Made by a program: the position numbers and the translations under genes
Shown: positions 17,639-27,294 of the stretch, piece by piece
Position numbering within the stretch: the first letter of the stretch is position 1
Layout: each line of letters begins with the position of its first letter
Notes under the pieces: model-generated
Seen by the model: the letters and a program-made list of their open reading frames with translations, nothing else
Databases searched by the model: none
Told to the model about the DNA's origin: nothing
Origin: Rhizobium sp. Q54
Lineage (GTDB): Bacteria > Pseudomonadota > Alphaproteobacteria > Rhizobiales > Beijerinckiaceae
NCBI GenBank assembly: GCA_945878875.1
Contig: CAMCUC010000001.1
Span: forward strand, 62,001-126,000
Direction of reading: 5' to 3'
Length of the DNA: 64,000 nt

Positions 17639-18868
17639 ATGCCGCACGACGCAAAGGACGGAGTCCACTGGCACGAGCCCGCTGGCACGAAAAAGGCCGG
17701 CTTCGGCGAGTTCAAGAAGCAGCCGACGCCCTATGACGCCTGGATGGAATCGGAAGGCCTGCCGGTTTTCCGCGACATCGGCATCTCCAACGTCGCCAAT
17801 CTGCCGCTCGTTCCGTGGAAGCGCACGGGCGGGCGCGGCCATTTCATCCAGCTCATCGGCACCGAGACCAAATGGGGCTGCTATGTGGTGGAAGTGCCCG
17901 GCGCCGGCGCCCTGCACCCTGAAAAGCACATGTACGAGGAAATCTACCTCGTCGTGGAAGGCCGCGGCACGACGGAAGTCTGGCAGGAAGGCGACACGAA
18001 GAAGCACGTGTTTGAATGGCAGAAGGGCTCGATGTTCTCGATCCCGATGAACGCATGGCACCGCATCGTCAATGCTACGTCAAGCCCAAGCCTGCTGCTG
18101 GCCGGCACGACCGCGCCCAACGTGATGAACATGATCAACAACCCGGAAGCGGTGATGAACAACCCGTTCGTCTTCCGCGACCGCTTCAGCGGCGCCGACG
18201 ATTTCTTCAAGCCCAACGACGAGATCGAGCCCGATCCGGTGCGCGGCCTGGCCATGCGCAAGACGAACTTCATCCCCGACGTCGTCAATTGCGACCTGCC
18301 GCTCGATAACCGCCGTTCGGTCGGCTATCGCCGCGTCGAGCCGTTCATGACCAACAACCAGTTCTATTACTGGGTCGCCCAGCACGAGAACGGCCGCTAT
18401 TCGAAAGCGCATGCGCACACGTCCGCCGCCGTGCTCGTCTGCCTCAAGGGCAAGGGCTACACCTATTCGTGGCCCGAGCATTGTGGCCCGACGCCCTGGA
18501 AAGACGGCTTTGGCGATCAGGTCCGCCGTCTTGATTACGGCCCGTATGGCATCGTCAGCGCAGCCCCCGGCGGCGCCCGCTGGTATCACCAGCACTTCAG
18601 CGTCTCCAACGACGACTTCCGTTTGTCGGCGTGGTTTGGTCCCCACAACCCGGGCCGCGACCCCGGCGCGCCTGGCCAGAAGCACACCGATTACACCGCC
18701 ATCGACCTCGACAAGGGCGGCACCGCCATCCCCTATTGGATGGAAGATCCGTTCCTGCGCGAGGAGTTCGAGGCCACGTTGAAGAAGAACAACGTGCCCT
18801 GCCGCATGGACCCCGCCTGGTACGTGCCGCCGAACGCCAACGACGAAAAGCGCGACACTGTGGTGTGA
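17639..18868 (+). CDS. Bicupin protein (cupin copy 2)
   Basis: Paralog of 14345-15463: YEEIYLVVEGRGTTEVW, NAWHRIVNA, KTNFIPDVVNCDLPL, RWYHQHFS; ATG at 17639 preceded by GGAGG. Confidence 0.85.
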   Translation: MPHDAKDGVHWHEPAGTKKAGFGEFKKQPTPYDAWMESEGLPVFRDIGISNVANLPLVPWKRTGGRGHFIQLIGTETKWGCYVVEVPGAGALHPEKHMYEEIYLVVEGRGTTEVWQEGDTKKHVFEWQKGSMFSIPMNAWHRIVNATSSPSLLLAGTTAPNVMNMINNPEAVMNNPFVFRDRFSGADDFFKPNDEIEPDPVRGLAMRKTNFIPDVVNCDLPLDNRRSVGYRRVEPFMTNNQFYYWVAQHENGRYSKAHAHTSAAVLVCLKGKGYTYSWPEHCGPTPWKDGFGDQVRRLDYGPYGIVSAAPGGARWYHQHFSVSNDDFRLSAWFGPHNPGRDPGAPGQKHTDYTAIDLDKGGTAIPYWMEDPFLREEFEATLKKNNVPCRMDPAWYVPPNANDEKRDTVV

Positions 18869-18874
18869 TGAGTC

Positions 18875-18906
18875 AGCCCCTCTCCGTTCGCGGAGAGGGG
18901 CTTTTT
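18875..18906 (+). terminator. Rho-independent terminator after cupin-2
   Basis: AGCCCCTCTCCG-TTCG-CGGAGAGGGGCTTTTT. Confidence 0.85.
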
Positions 18907-18935
18907 ATTAAATTGCAAAAAACGTCGGGGACGAG

Positions 18936-20456
18936 ATGAACGATTCAGCGGAACAGGGCGGGCGCGTCTTCTTTTCAAACGTGCGGCGCAGCCTTGAAGA
19001 GGAAGACGAGATCAATCTGGTGAGCGTGGGCGTCGATATCGGCTCGTCCACCTCGCACCTCGTCTTCTCGCGCCTGCTGCTGGAGCGCCTCGACAATCGC
19101 TATGTCGTGAGCAAGCGCGAAGTCTTCCATGAATCCGACGTGCTGCTGACGCCCTACGCCGACGACATGAGCATCGACGCCAAAAAGCTCGGCGCCTTCA
19201 TCGACCTGCAATACGAGGCCGCGGGCATCGATCCCGCCTCCATCGACACCGGCGCGCTGATCCTGACCGGGGTCGCCGTGCGCCGCTCCAACGCGCGCGC
19301 CATCGGCGATCTGTTTGCCGCGCAAGCTGGCAAGTTCGTCTCGGTCTCGGCTGGCGACGGCCTTGAGACGACGCTGGCCGCTTTTGGCTCGGGCGCCGCC
19401 GCGCGCTCGATCCGCGACGCCTCGCGCGTTATGAACATCGACATCGGCGGCGGCACGTCCAAGATCGCCGTGTGCGAGCGTGGCGAAGTGGTGGATATGA
19501 CCGCCATCGACATTGGCGCCCGCATCATCTCGTTCGATCACGAAGGGCGCATCACTCGGCTTGAGGAAGCCGGGCGCAGCTTTGCAAAAGAATGCGGAAT
19601 GGATCTGGAGCTGGGCTCGATCATCAGCGAAGACCAACGCGCCGCTATGGTGGAAGCTATGGCGAACCGCCTGTTCGAGACGATCTCACAAAAGACGCTC
19701 GGGCCCCAAACAGCCGGACTGCTGCGGCTGGAGCCGTTGAAGAATGCGCGCAAGCCTGATTCCGTGACCTTCTCGGGCGGCGTGTCGGAATATGTTTACG
19801 GCTTGCAAACAAAGGGGTTTGGCGATCTGGGTCCGCGTCTGGCCAAAGCTATGCGCACGCGGATTGAAACTTGGGGCGCGCCAATCGAGAAGCCCGATCA
19901 GGGCATTCGCGCTACCGTTGTGGGCGCCTCGCAATACACCATTCAGGTCAGCGGCTCGACGGTGTATGTGGCGCCGCTCGATATCCTGCCGCTGCGCAAC
20001 GTCCCGGTGGTGGCGCCCGATCTGCCGCTCTCCGACGAAACGCTGGACGTGGAAGCGATTGCGCAAGCCATCCGCGCGGCGCTGCGCCGTCTTGATTTGC
20101 ATGAGGGCTTGCAGGCCGTGGCACTGTGCTATCGCTGGGGCGGCTCTGCCATGTATCGCCGCCTCGACGATCTGTGCAAAGGCGTCATGCTGGGCCTGTC
20201 TACGCATCTGGCGAACGGCTTCCCGCTCATTCTGGTTGGCGACGGCGATATCGGCGGGCTTGTGGGCATTCATCTGCGCGAGGAAAGCAAGCTCACAAAT
20301 CCTGTCGTCTCGATTGACGGCATCGTGCTGAAGGAGTTCGACTTCATCGACATCGGCGCAATGCTTGAAACATCGGGCGCCGTGCCGGTCGTCATCAAGT
20401 CGCTGGTGTTCCCCACGAGTGCGGCGCTTGGCCGGGTCGAGGCGACGACGATCTAG
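18936..20456 (+). CDS. EutA-like reactivating-factor family ASKHA ATPase (copy 2, no His-rich tails)
   Basis: VSVGVDIGSSTSHLVFSRLLLERL, VMNIDIGGGTSKIAVCERGEV, VTFSGGVSEYVYGLQTKGFGDLG. Confidence 0.87.
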   Translation: MNDSAEQGGRVFFSNVRRSLEEEDEINLVSVGVDIGSSTSHLVFSRLLLERLDNRYVVSKREVFHESDVLLTPYADDMSIDAKKLGAFIDLQYEAAGIDPASIDTGALILTGVAVRRSNARAIGDLFAAQAGKFVSVSAGDGLETTLAAFGSGAAARSIRDASRVMNIDIGGGTSKIAVCERGEVVDMTAIDIGARIISFDHEGRITRLEEAGRSFAKECGMDLELGSIISEDQRAAMVEAMANRLFETISQKTLGPQTAGLLRLEPLKNARKPDSVTFSGGVSEYVYGLQTKGFGDLGPRLAKAMRTRIETWGAPIEKPDQGIRATVVGASQYTIQVSGSTVYVAPLDILPLRNVPVVAPDLPLSDETLDVEAIAQAIRAALRRLDLHEGLQAVALCYRWGGSAMYRRLDDLCKGVMLGLSTHLANGFPLILVGDGDIGGLVGIHLREESKLTNPVVSIDGIVLKEFDFIDIGAMLETSGAVPVVIKSLVFPTSAALGRVEATTI

Positions 20457-20473
20457 CCGACAGGAAATCCTCC

Positions 20474-21445
20474 ATGAGCGCTGACGAGAGCAAGACGCCG
20501 GGCACGAGCCCGCTTTACCCGGCGCTTGAGCCCTTCGCCACCGGCATGCTGGACGTTGGCGACGGTCACCAGATTTATTGGGAGGCGAGCGGCAACCGCC
20601 AAGGGCGCCCCGCTCTCTTCCTGCATGGGGGACCGGGCGGCGGCTGCAATCGCGATCATAGCCGGCTGTTCAATCCGCAGACGTATATGATCGTTCTGTT
20701 CGACCAGCGCGGATGCGGGCGCTCAACGCCCCATTGCGAGCTTCAGGCCAACACCACACAGCATCTGATCGACGACATCGAGCGTCTGCGCGCCATGCTG
20801 CAGGTGCGCGACTGGCTGGTGCTCGGCGGCTCGTGGGGCGCAGCGCTGGCGCTGGCCTATGGACAGGCCCACCCCGGGCGCGTGCGCGGGCTGATCCTGC
20901 GCGGCGTGTTCGCAGCGCGGCGCTGCGAGATTGACTGGCTCTATGCGGAAGGGGGCGCCTCGGCATTGTTTCCCGACGCATGGGAGCGGTTCGCGCACGC
21001 AATTCCCCTTGCCGAGCGCGATGATCTGGTGGCCGCCTATCATCGCCGCCTGATCGGCCCCGACATCGCAGCCCGCATGGAGGCGGCGCGCATATGGTGC
21101 GCATGGGAGGGCGAATTACTGACGCTGCGCCCGCGTTGGCGCCGCAGCGGCTCAGCCAGTCCCGGAGAGATCGCGCTGGCGCGCATCGAGGCGCATTATT
21201 TCGTCAACGACAGCTTTATGGAAGAGGGCCAATTGCTCGCCAATATGGAAGCGATTGCGCACACGCCCGGTATTATCATTCAGGGCCGCTATGATGTGGT
21301 GACGCCTGCACGCACCGCCCACGCTTTGCACAAGCTCTGGCCCCCCTCGCAATTGCGCATCGTGCCGGACGCTGGCCATGCGACCAGCGAGCCCGGCATT
21401 TGCGCCGCGCTTGTGCTGGCGACGGATGAGATGCGCACGGTTTGA
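20474..21445 (+). CDS. pip: Proline iminopeptidase
   Basis: LFLHGGPGGGCNRDHSRLFNPQTYMIVLFDQRGCGRSTPH and GGSWGAALALAYGQAHP. Confidence 0.92.
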   Translation: MSADESKTPGTSPLYPALEPFATGMLDVGDGHQIYWEASGNRQGRPALFLHGGPGGGCNRDHSRLFNPQTYMIVLFDQRGCGRSTPHCELQANTTQHLIDDIERLRAMLQVRDWLVLGGSWGAALALAYGQAHPGRVRGLILRGVFAARRCEIDWLYAEGGASALFPDAWERFAHAIPLAERDDLVAAYHRRLIGPDIAARMEAARIWCAWEGELLTLRPRWRRSGSASPGEIALARIEAHYFVNDSFMEEGQLLANMEAIAHTPGIIIQGRYDVVTPARTAHALHKLWPPSQLRIVPDAGHATSEPGICAALVLATDEMRTV

Positions 21446-21462
21446 TTCTGGCCGATGACGCC

Positions 21463-23550
21463 CTACGCACGCCGCCGTCTGCTCTCCCACAACCAGCCCG
21501 CCAGCACGCTGCCCATCAGCGCGAGCAGGCCCAGAAATCCTGCAGCCAAGGGCGCAACGCCAACGCCCGTCACCACGCTGGCGCCGGTGCGTTTGATCCC
21601 GACATAATCCGACCCGCCATAGGACACGCTGTCGCGCATGGCGACCAGACGCGGCAACGCAATCGCCTCGCCCTCGCCTGCCGATATGCGCCGCACGGTT
21701 CCCCCCGTGGCTTCCGCCAGCGGCCTCAATTGCTCCAGCGTTGAGACGACTTCGCGAAATTCGCGCGGGTTCTCGACGCCCACGTTGACAAGCGCTGTGC
21801 GTTCGCCGTCGCTGATCGTGTAAAGCCCCAATTCCTCGACGCGCAGACTGGCGCGCGAGAGGCCGGGCTCGCCGGGCGCGAGCGCTACGTTTTGTTGCGC
21901 GCCCGAGGGGCTGCGCAGGCTGATCGTCGGCGTCTCAAGTTTCAGGCTCTGGCGCTCAATCGAAATCTCCTGGCCGCGTGCGGTTGCGCGCAAAGCTTCT
22001 TCTTCTAGCTCAGGCTCTTTCATCAGCCAGTGAGCGACGCGGCGCAGCATTTCGAGGTGTGGCCCGCCCCCCTGAAAATTGCGTGCCCACAGCCACATCT
22101 GGTCGGTCAGCATCAGGGTGACGCGGCCCTTCTCCTCGCGCGAAAGCACGATCAGCGGATTGTTGTCCACGCCGCTCATCACAGGATGTCCGCGCGTGAG
22201 TTCAGCGCCGACCTGCCGGAACCATTCGCTCCAGGCGGGCGGTTCCTGATCGGCGCCGGGCAGGCCGCGCGTGACCGGGTGACGCTGGCCGATGTCGCTT
22301 ACTCTGGCGCGAAACGGGCGCTCGATAATGCGCCCGTCGGGACGTGCGGGCGCGATCTTGCCAAGCGGCGAATAGAACAGGCCGTCGGGGCCGGAATAAT
22401 CAGGACCGGCTGCAATCAGCAGCGCGCCGCCTTCGCGCACATAGCGCACGATGTTTTCAAAATAGATCGGCGGCAGAATGGTCTGGTTTGAATAGCGGTC
22501 AAATATAATCAGATCGAATTCGCGGATCTTACGCCCGAACAGATCAGCGGTGGGAAACGCGATCAACGAGAGTTCGCTGATCGGCGTGCCGTCCTGCTTT
22601 TCCGGAGGGCGCAAAATCGTAAAATGCACCAGATCGACGTTGGCGTCGGCTTTGAGCAAATTGCGCCATGTGCGCTCGCCCGAATGAGGCTCGCCGGAAA
22701 CGAGCAGCACTCTCAGCTTGTCGCGGATACCCTCGATTGTGGCCACCGCCTTGTTGTTGATGGGCGTGAGTTCGCCCTCCAGCGCAGGGGTTTCCAGCTC
22801 GATGACGTTTGGCCCGCCATGCTCGATGCGAACCGCCACGCGCACCAGAGCGCCTGAGCGCGTGCGCATGCGCGTCACAGGCGCGCCGTCGCGCCGCACG
22901 ATGAGATCAATGGGCTCGTTGCGCTCTGCCGTGTCATGCACCCGCACCACAATCGTCTGATCCTTGCCCACGAGTCCGAAACGCGGTGCCTCGATCAGCT
23001 CGATGCGCCGGTCGCGTTCGCCCGTGCGCCCGGTGATGAACGCATGCACGGGCGCCTTGAATCCAAGCTCCGCAACGCGCGCAGGCACATCATGAACCAC
23101 GCCGTCAGTAAGGAGAATGGCGCCGCCGACGCGCTCCGGCGGCACGTCGGCCAGCGCATTGGCGAGCGCGCCAAACAGGCGCGTGCCGTCGGCCTGCGCA
23201 TCGTTGGCGCCCGCCTCGACAATGCGCGTTTCAATATCGCCCAGCGCGCCAAGGGCTTTTTCAACCTGCGCGCGGGCGCCGTCAGTCTGCGCGCCGCGCT
23301 CGCCAATCGTCTGGCTGCCGCTGCGGTCAAGGACGATGGCCACCACGTCCTTCAGCGGCTGGCGGTCTTCGCGCACCAACGCAGGGTCTGCGAGCGCGAA
23401 CAAGATCAGCGCCAGCCCGAGAGCGCGCAGCCATGCGCCGCGCGCGCGCGTCCAAAAGCTCAGCGCCACAACGATAAAAGCGCCAATGGCCAGCAGGATC
23501 AGCAACGGAATCGGCAGCAGCGGCGAGAGCGCGATGTTGAACTGGGTCAT
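21463..23550 (-). CDS. Membrane protein with VWA-like segment and glutamine-amidotransferase-like region
   Basis: Two N-terminal TM helices, VVAIVLDRSGSQTIGER, AILLTDGVVHD; stop/start adjacency with the DUF4159-type gene. Confidence 0.75.
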   Translation of the reverse strand: MTQFNIALSPLLPIPLLILLAIGAFIVVALSFWTRARGAWLRALGLALILFALADPALVREDRQPLKDVVAIVLDRSGSQTIGERGAQTDGARAQVEKALGALGDIETRIVEAGANDAQADGTRLFGALANALADVPPERVGGAILLTDGVVHDVPARVAELGFKAPVHAFITGRTGERDRRIELIEAPRFGLVGKDQTIVVRVHDTAERNEPIDLIVRRDGAPVTRMRTRSGALVRVAVRIEHGGPNVIELETPALEGELTPINNKAVATIEGIRDKLRVLLVSGEPHSGERTWRNLLKADANVDLVHFTILRPPEKQDGTPISELSLIAFPTADLFGRKIREFDLIIFDRYSNQTILPPIYFENIVRYVREGGALLIAAGPDYSGPDGLFYSPLGKIAPARPDGRIIERPFRARVSDIGQRHPVTRGLPGADQEPPAWSEWFRQVGAELTRGHPVMSGVDNNPLIVLSREEKGRVTLMLTDQMWLWARNFQGGGPHLEMLRRVAHWLMKEPELEEEALRATARGQEISIERQSLKLETPTISLRSPSGAQQNVALAPGEPGLSRASLRVEELGLYTISDGERTALVNVGVENPREFREVVSTLEQLRPLAEATGGTVRRISAGEGEAIALPRLVAMRDSVSYGGSDYVGIKRTGASVVTGVGVAPLAAGFLGLLALMGSVLAGWLWESRRRRA

Positions 23551-26364
23551 CTACAGCCCCAGCCGTTCGAGAAGATCGCGCACGTGCACCTGATCGGATT
23601 TGTAATTGCCGGTCAGTGTATACATCACAAGATTGACGCCGCCGCGGATCGCCATTTCGCGCTGGCGGTTTGTGCCCGGCGTTAGCGGATAAAGCGGCTG
23701 GCCTGCTTTATCTGCGGCCCATGCCACCGCCAGATCGTTCGACGTGATGACGATGGGCGACACGCTGTCGCTGGCGCGCGCAGGCCTTTGCGCGCGGTCG
23801 TCGCCACCTGGCGGCAGTGCTTCGATCCATGTCTGGCCGACGCTGGTGCGGCCCACAAATGAATCGAGCAGATAAAACGTTTTCGTCACCACATGGTCGC
23901 GCGGCACAGGCTCAAGTTCAGGCACGTCCACGCCCGCCAGCAATTGACGAAGCCAGCGCGTCTCGGGCGTTGGCGGGCCATCGGGGCGTTGGCTCAATGC
24001 GTCGCGCGTATCGAAAACGATGGTGCCGCCTTCCTTCATAAAGGCGCCGATGCGGCTGACAGCATTTGCGGTCGGCTGCGCGCGCTCAGGCACGATGGGC
24101 CAATAGATCAGCGGATAAAAGCTCAGCTCATCACGCGCTGGATCAACGCCCACAGGCTCTCCCGGCGACAAGGCTGTGCGCGCCGAAAGCGCACGCGACA
24201 ATGTGCCAAGGCCCAGACGGGAAGCTTCGTCCACGCGCGCATCCCCCGTCACGACATAGGCGAGGCGCGTGCGCAACGCCGCTTCAAAGGTGCGGCTTGA
24301 AGATGAATCTTGCGCAATCGCAGAACCGGGCGCCAGCGCAAAAGCCGCGCCCGCCAGCCCTAACATTGCAAGGCTCAGCGCGGCGCGTTTGGCGCGCACC
24401 GGAATTTTGAGGCCACCAGACACATAGAGCGAGGCCAGCGCATCGACCAGAAACAGCAGGAACGCCAGCACGATCAGCGCGGGCCGCAGATCAATCGGCG
24501 CGACAGGTTGCAGCGCCTGCGCGTTAAGCCCCATGGCTGCGTAATCGGCTGGGGAGAGATCAGCATCGGCTTTCAGCGTGTTGATGGCGGTCATGGAATC
24601 CATGGGTCCATAAAATCCGGGCGGATGATCTGCATTGGCGGGGCCGTTAAAATCGCGCGCAATCGGCTTGGCGGTGACGGGCGGCGCGCCAAGCGCGCCA
24701 AAGCCGTCGAGAGTGCGCGTCGGTGCCATGGTTTGCGCGCGCACGCTTGCTTCAGCGTTCGACGTGCCGGAGGCATCGCCTGCTGCGCTTTCCGCAGACA
24801 GAGCGACAGTGCGGCGCAGAATGTCCACGAACAGGCCCGAAAGCGGCAGGTTCGACCATGTGGTGTCGGCGGTGACGTGAACGAGCACAATGGCGCCCTT
24901 GGCGCGCTTAGCCGCCGTAATCAATGGCGTGCCGTCGTCGAGCGCGGCCCATGTTTTTGCCGCCAGCCCCGGTTCGGGTTCGGCCAGAACCTGCCGTCCC
25001 ACAGTCACTTCCTCGCGCACGTCGAGCCCGTAATAAGGCGAGCCTGACTCGAACGGCGCGAGCTTGCGCGGATTGTCCCATGACAGCGCGCCGCCCAGCA
25101 CGCGCCCGCCGCGCCGCAGCCGCACCGGCACAAGATCGTCGCTGGATGAGGCGAGACGCGTTCCCGCAAAGCGCAGCAGCACGCCGCCGTCTTCAACAAA
25201 GCGCGTCAGCCGTTCCTTCGCTGGTCCCGCCACCACGCCAACGTCGGCGAGCACGATCATCGAGGGCTGATCGTCGAGCGCCGCCATGAGCGGATCGCGC
25301 GCCCCGCTTGCATTGCGCGGCTCGCGCACGTCGGCGAACGGCGACAAAGCACGCGTCAGATAATACGTGGGCGAGAGCAGGGGCTGCGCAAGATCGGCCG
25401 GCACGCCAGACACAATCGCGACGCGCCGCCGCTTCCAGCGTGAATCAAGCAGTCCCACTGCGCCCGCCGTGCGCTCCTGATCGATCTCGATTCGCGCAAT
25501 TTCGTTGCGCAGTTCGGTCGGCAGGTCAAAGCGCGCTGTTGTGGTGCGCTCGGTCCCGAACGCAAAACGCGCCTCGCCAATCGACAGGCCTTTGAGATCG
25601 TAAGCGCGCACGATCCCCTCGTTGCGCGCGAGCGAATCCGTGCGCGCCAATTGCGCCTCAAGGCCGGAAGCCGCGTTCTCAAAGGACAAGATAGCCGCTG
25701 GCGTACGGGCGCCGCTGACCACGCGCAGCGATCCAGCTTTGGTGGCTTCTTTCAAGCCGTCCGCAAATGCGCTGGCTTCGCCCATCGCCAGCCCGTCGGC
25801 AATCCACAACACTTCTGCGCCGGGATAAGCGGCGGTGAATTTCTGGATGGGCGCCAGCGCCGCCATGCGGTCTGGATTAAAGGGCGCAGGCTTCAACGCC
25901 CGCAGCCGCTCGACGATGCGTACAGGATCGGCGGTGGTGACGTCGCGCGCGCCTTCCGATGTCGCCAGCACTGCGCCGGGGCGCCCCTGTTTTGCGGCGC
26001 TGGCGATGGCGTCATTGGCGAGCGCGATGCGCTGGTCCCAATCCAGCGCAGAGGCCCAGCCATTGTCGAGCGCCACCAGCAACGGGCCGGAGCCGTTCAC
26101 GCTCTTGGCGGGCGGATTCCAGATCGGCCCCGCCATCGCCAGAATGATCGCAGCCGCCAAAGCCATGCGCAGCAGCAACAACCAGAGCGGCGTGCGCGCA
26201 GGTGTTTGTTCGCGCGGGGCAAGGTCGAGGATTAAACGCAGCGGCGGAAACGCGATCTGGCGCGGACGCGGCGGCGTGACGCGCAGCAGGCGCCACAGAA
26301 CGGGGAGCAGTACAAGCGCGCCCAGAACAAGCGGCGCAGCGAAAGCGAGCGGCAGACCGAGCAT
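23551..26364 (-). CDS. DUF4159-domain membrane protein with BatA-like N-terminus
   Basis: MLGLPLAFAAPLVLGALVLLPVLWRLLRVTPPRPRQIAFPPLRLI; C-terminal RLAYVVTGDARVDEASRLGLGTLSRAL. Confidence 0.82.
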   Translation of the reverse strand: MLGLPLAFAAPLVLGALVLLPVLWRLLRVTPPRPRQIAFPPLRLILDLAPREQTPARTPLWLLLLRMALAAAIILAMAGPIWNPPAKSVNGSGPLLVALDNGWASALDWDQRIALANDAIASAAKQGRPGAVLATSEGARDVTTADPVRIVERLRALKPAPFNPDRMAALAPIQKFTAAYPGAEVLWIADGLAMGEASAFADGLKEATKAGSLRVVSGARTPAAILSFENAASGLEAQLARTDSLARNEGIVRAYDLKGLSIGEARFAFGTERTTTARFDLPTELRNEIARIEIDQERTAGAVGLLDSRWKRRRVAIVSGVPADLAQPLLSPTYYLTRALSPFADVREPRNASGARDPLMAALDDQPSMIVLADVGVVAGPAKERLTRFVEDGGVLLRFAGTRLASSSDDLVPVRLRRGGRVLGGALSWDNPRKLAPFESGSPYYGLDVREEVTVGRQVLAEPEPGLAAKTWAALDDGTPLITAAKRAKGAIVLVHVTADTTWSNLPLSGLFVDILRRTVALSAESAAGDASGTSNAEASVRAQTMAPTRTLDGFGALGAPPVTAKPIARDFNGPANADHPPGFYGPMDSMTAINTLKADADLSPADYAAMGLNAQALQPVAPIDLRPALIVLAFLLFLVDALASLYVSGGLKIPVRAKRAALSLAMLGLAGAAFALAPGSAIAQDSSSSRTFEAALRTRLAYVVTGDARVDEASRLGLGTLSRALSARTALSPGEPVGVDPARDELSFYPLIYWPIVPERAQPTANAVSRIGAFMKEGGTIVFDTRDALSQRPDGPPTPETRWLRQLLAGVDVPELEPVPRDHVVTKTFYLLDSFVGRTSVGQTWIEALPPGGDDRAQRPARASDSVSPIVITSNDLAVAWAADKAGQPLYPLTPGTNRQREMAIRGGVNLVMYTLTGNYKSDQVHVRDLLERLGL

Positions 26365-27290
26365 CAGCGAGCGCCTCCCATTTGCGCGCCTTCAAGGCGC
26401 ATCCGCAAAGCGAGCAAGGCCTCGGACGTTGGCCGGTCGGTGCGATGCAGCGCAAAGCTCCAGCCCCGCGAGGCGCATGTCGCGCGCACCCGGTCACGAT
26501 GGGCGGCAAGGCGCGCGACGTAATCGGCGCGAAACGCGGAGGCCTCGCCAACGCTCAGACGCGAGGCGCTGTCCACGTCGAGGAATTCCGTATGGCCATG
26601 GAAGGGAAACGTTTCTTCAATCGGATCGGCGATCATCACCACATGGCCCAGCGCGCCCCGGCTCGCCATGCCGTGAATCGTGCGCTCGATATCTGCGGGG
26701 TCGCTCAGCAAATCGCCCAGCAGAACCGCCTGCGCGCGAGGCGCCAAAGCATCCGCTGGCGGCAGCTCTTCGGGCGCCGCCTCGCGTCGGCCCTGCTGGA
26801 TCATCGCTTCGGCCAGACGGTCCACAATGTTGCGCGCTGCAACAGGCCGCGTGAGATTTGGCGAGCCCACGCGCTCGCCGCCGCGCACCAATAAATCTGC
26901 AGCGGCCATGCCCAGCACCAAAGCGCGATCAAGCTTGGATTGCAGAGCGAGCGTGGAGACGTAAGCCATCGAGGGCGAGCGATCCATCCATATCCACACA
27001 GTATGCGCGGCCTCCCATTCGCGCTCGCGCACATAAACCCGGTCATCGCGCGCGGAGCGGCGCCAATCGATGCGGCTGGTGGATTCGCCCCATGTGAACG
27101 GGCGAAACTGCCAGAAGGTTTCGCCAACGCCTGCGCGCCTGCGTCCATGCACGCCGTGCATCACGGTGGCCGCCACGTCTTTGGCCTGCACCACAAGGCT
27201 CGGCAGCCTGCGCGCCAGCTCCAACGCGCCATGGCTGTGCAATGCGCCTGTTGCGCGCTCATGTGGCTCAAGCAGACGCGCATCGGCCAT
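26364..27290 (-). CDS. DUF58-domain protein
   Basis: GVGETFWQFRPFTWGESTSRIDWRRSARDDRVYVREREWEAAHTVWIWMDRSPSM. Confidence 0.88.
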   Translation of the reverse strand: MADARLLEPHERATGALHSHGALELARRLPSLVVQAKDVAATVMHGVHGRRRAGVGETFWQFRPFTWGESTSRIDWRRSARDDRVYVREREWEAAHTVWIWMDRSPSMAYVSTLALQSKLDRALVLGMAAADLLVRGGERVGSPNLTRPVAARNIVDRLAEAMIQQGRREAAPEELPPADALAPRAQAVLLGDLLSDPADIERTIHGMASRGALGHVVMIADPIEETFPFHGHTEFLDVDSASRLSVGEASAFRADYVARLAAHRDRVRATCASRGWSFALHRTDRPTSEALLALRMRLEGAQMGGAR

Positions 27291-27294
27291 GGAT

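Noticed and set aside
15625-20456. Ethanolamine utilisation (eut) operon
   Set aside because: Only EutA-like genes are present; no eutB, eutC, eutD/E or microcompartment shell genes in the window.
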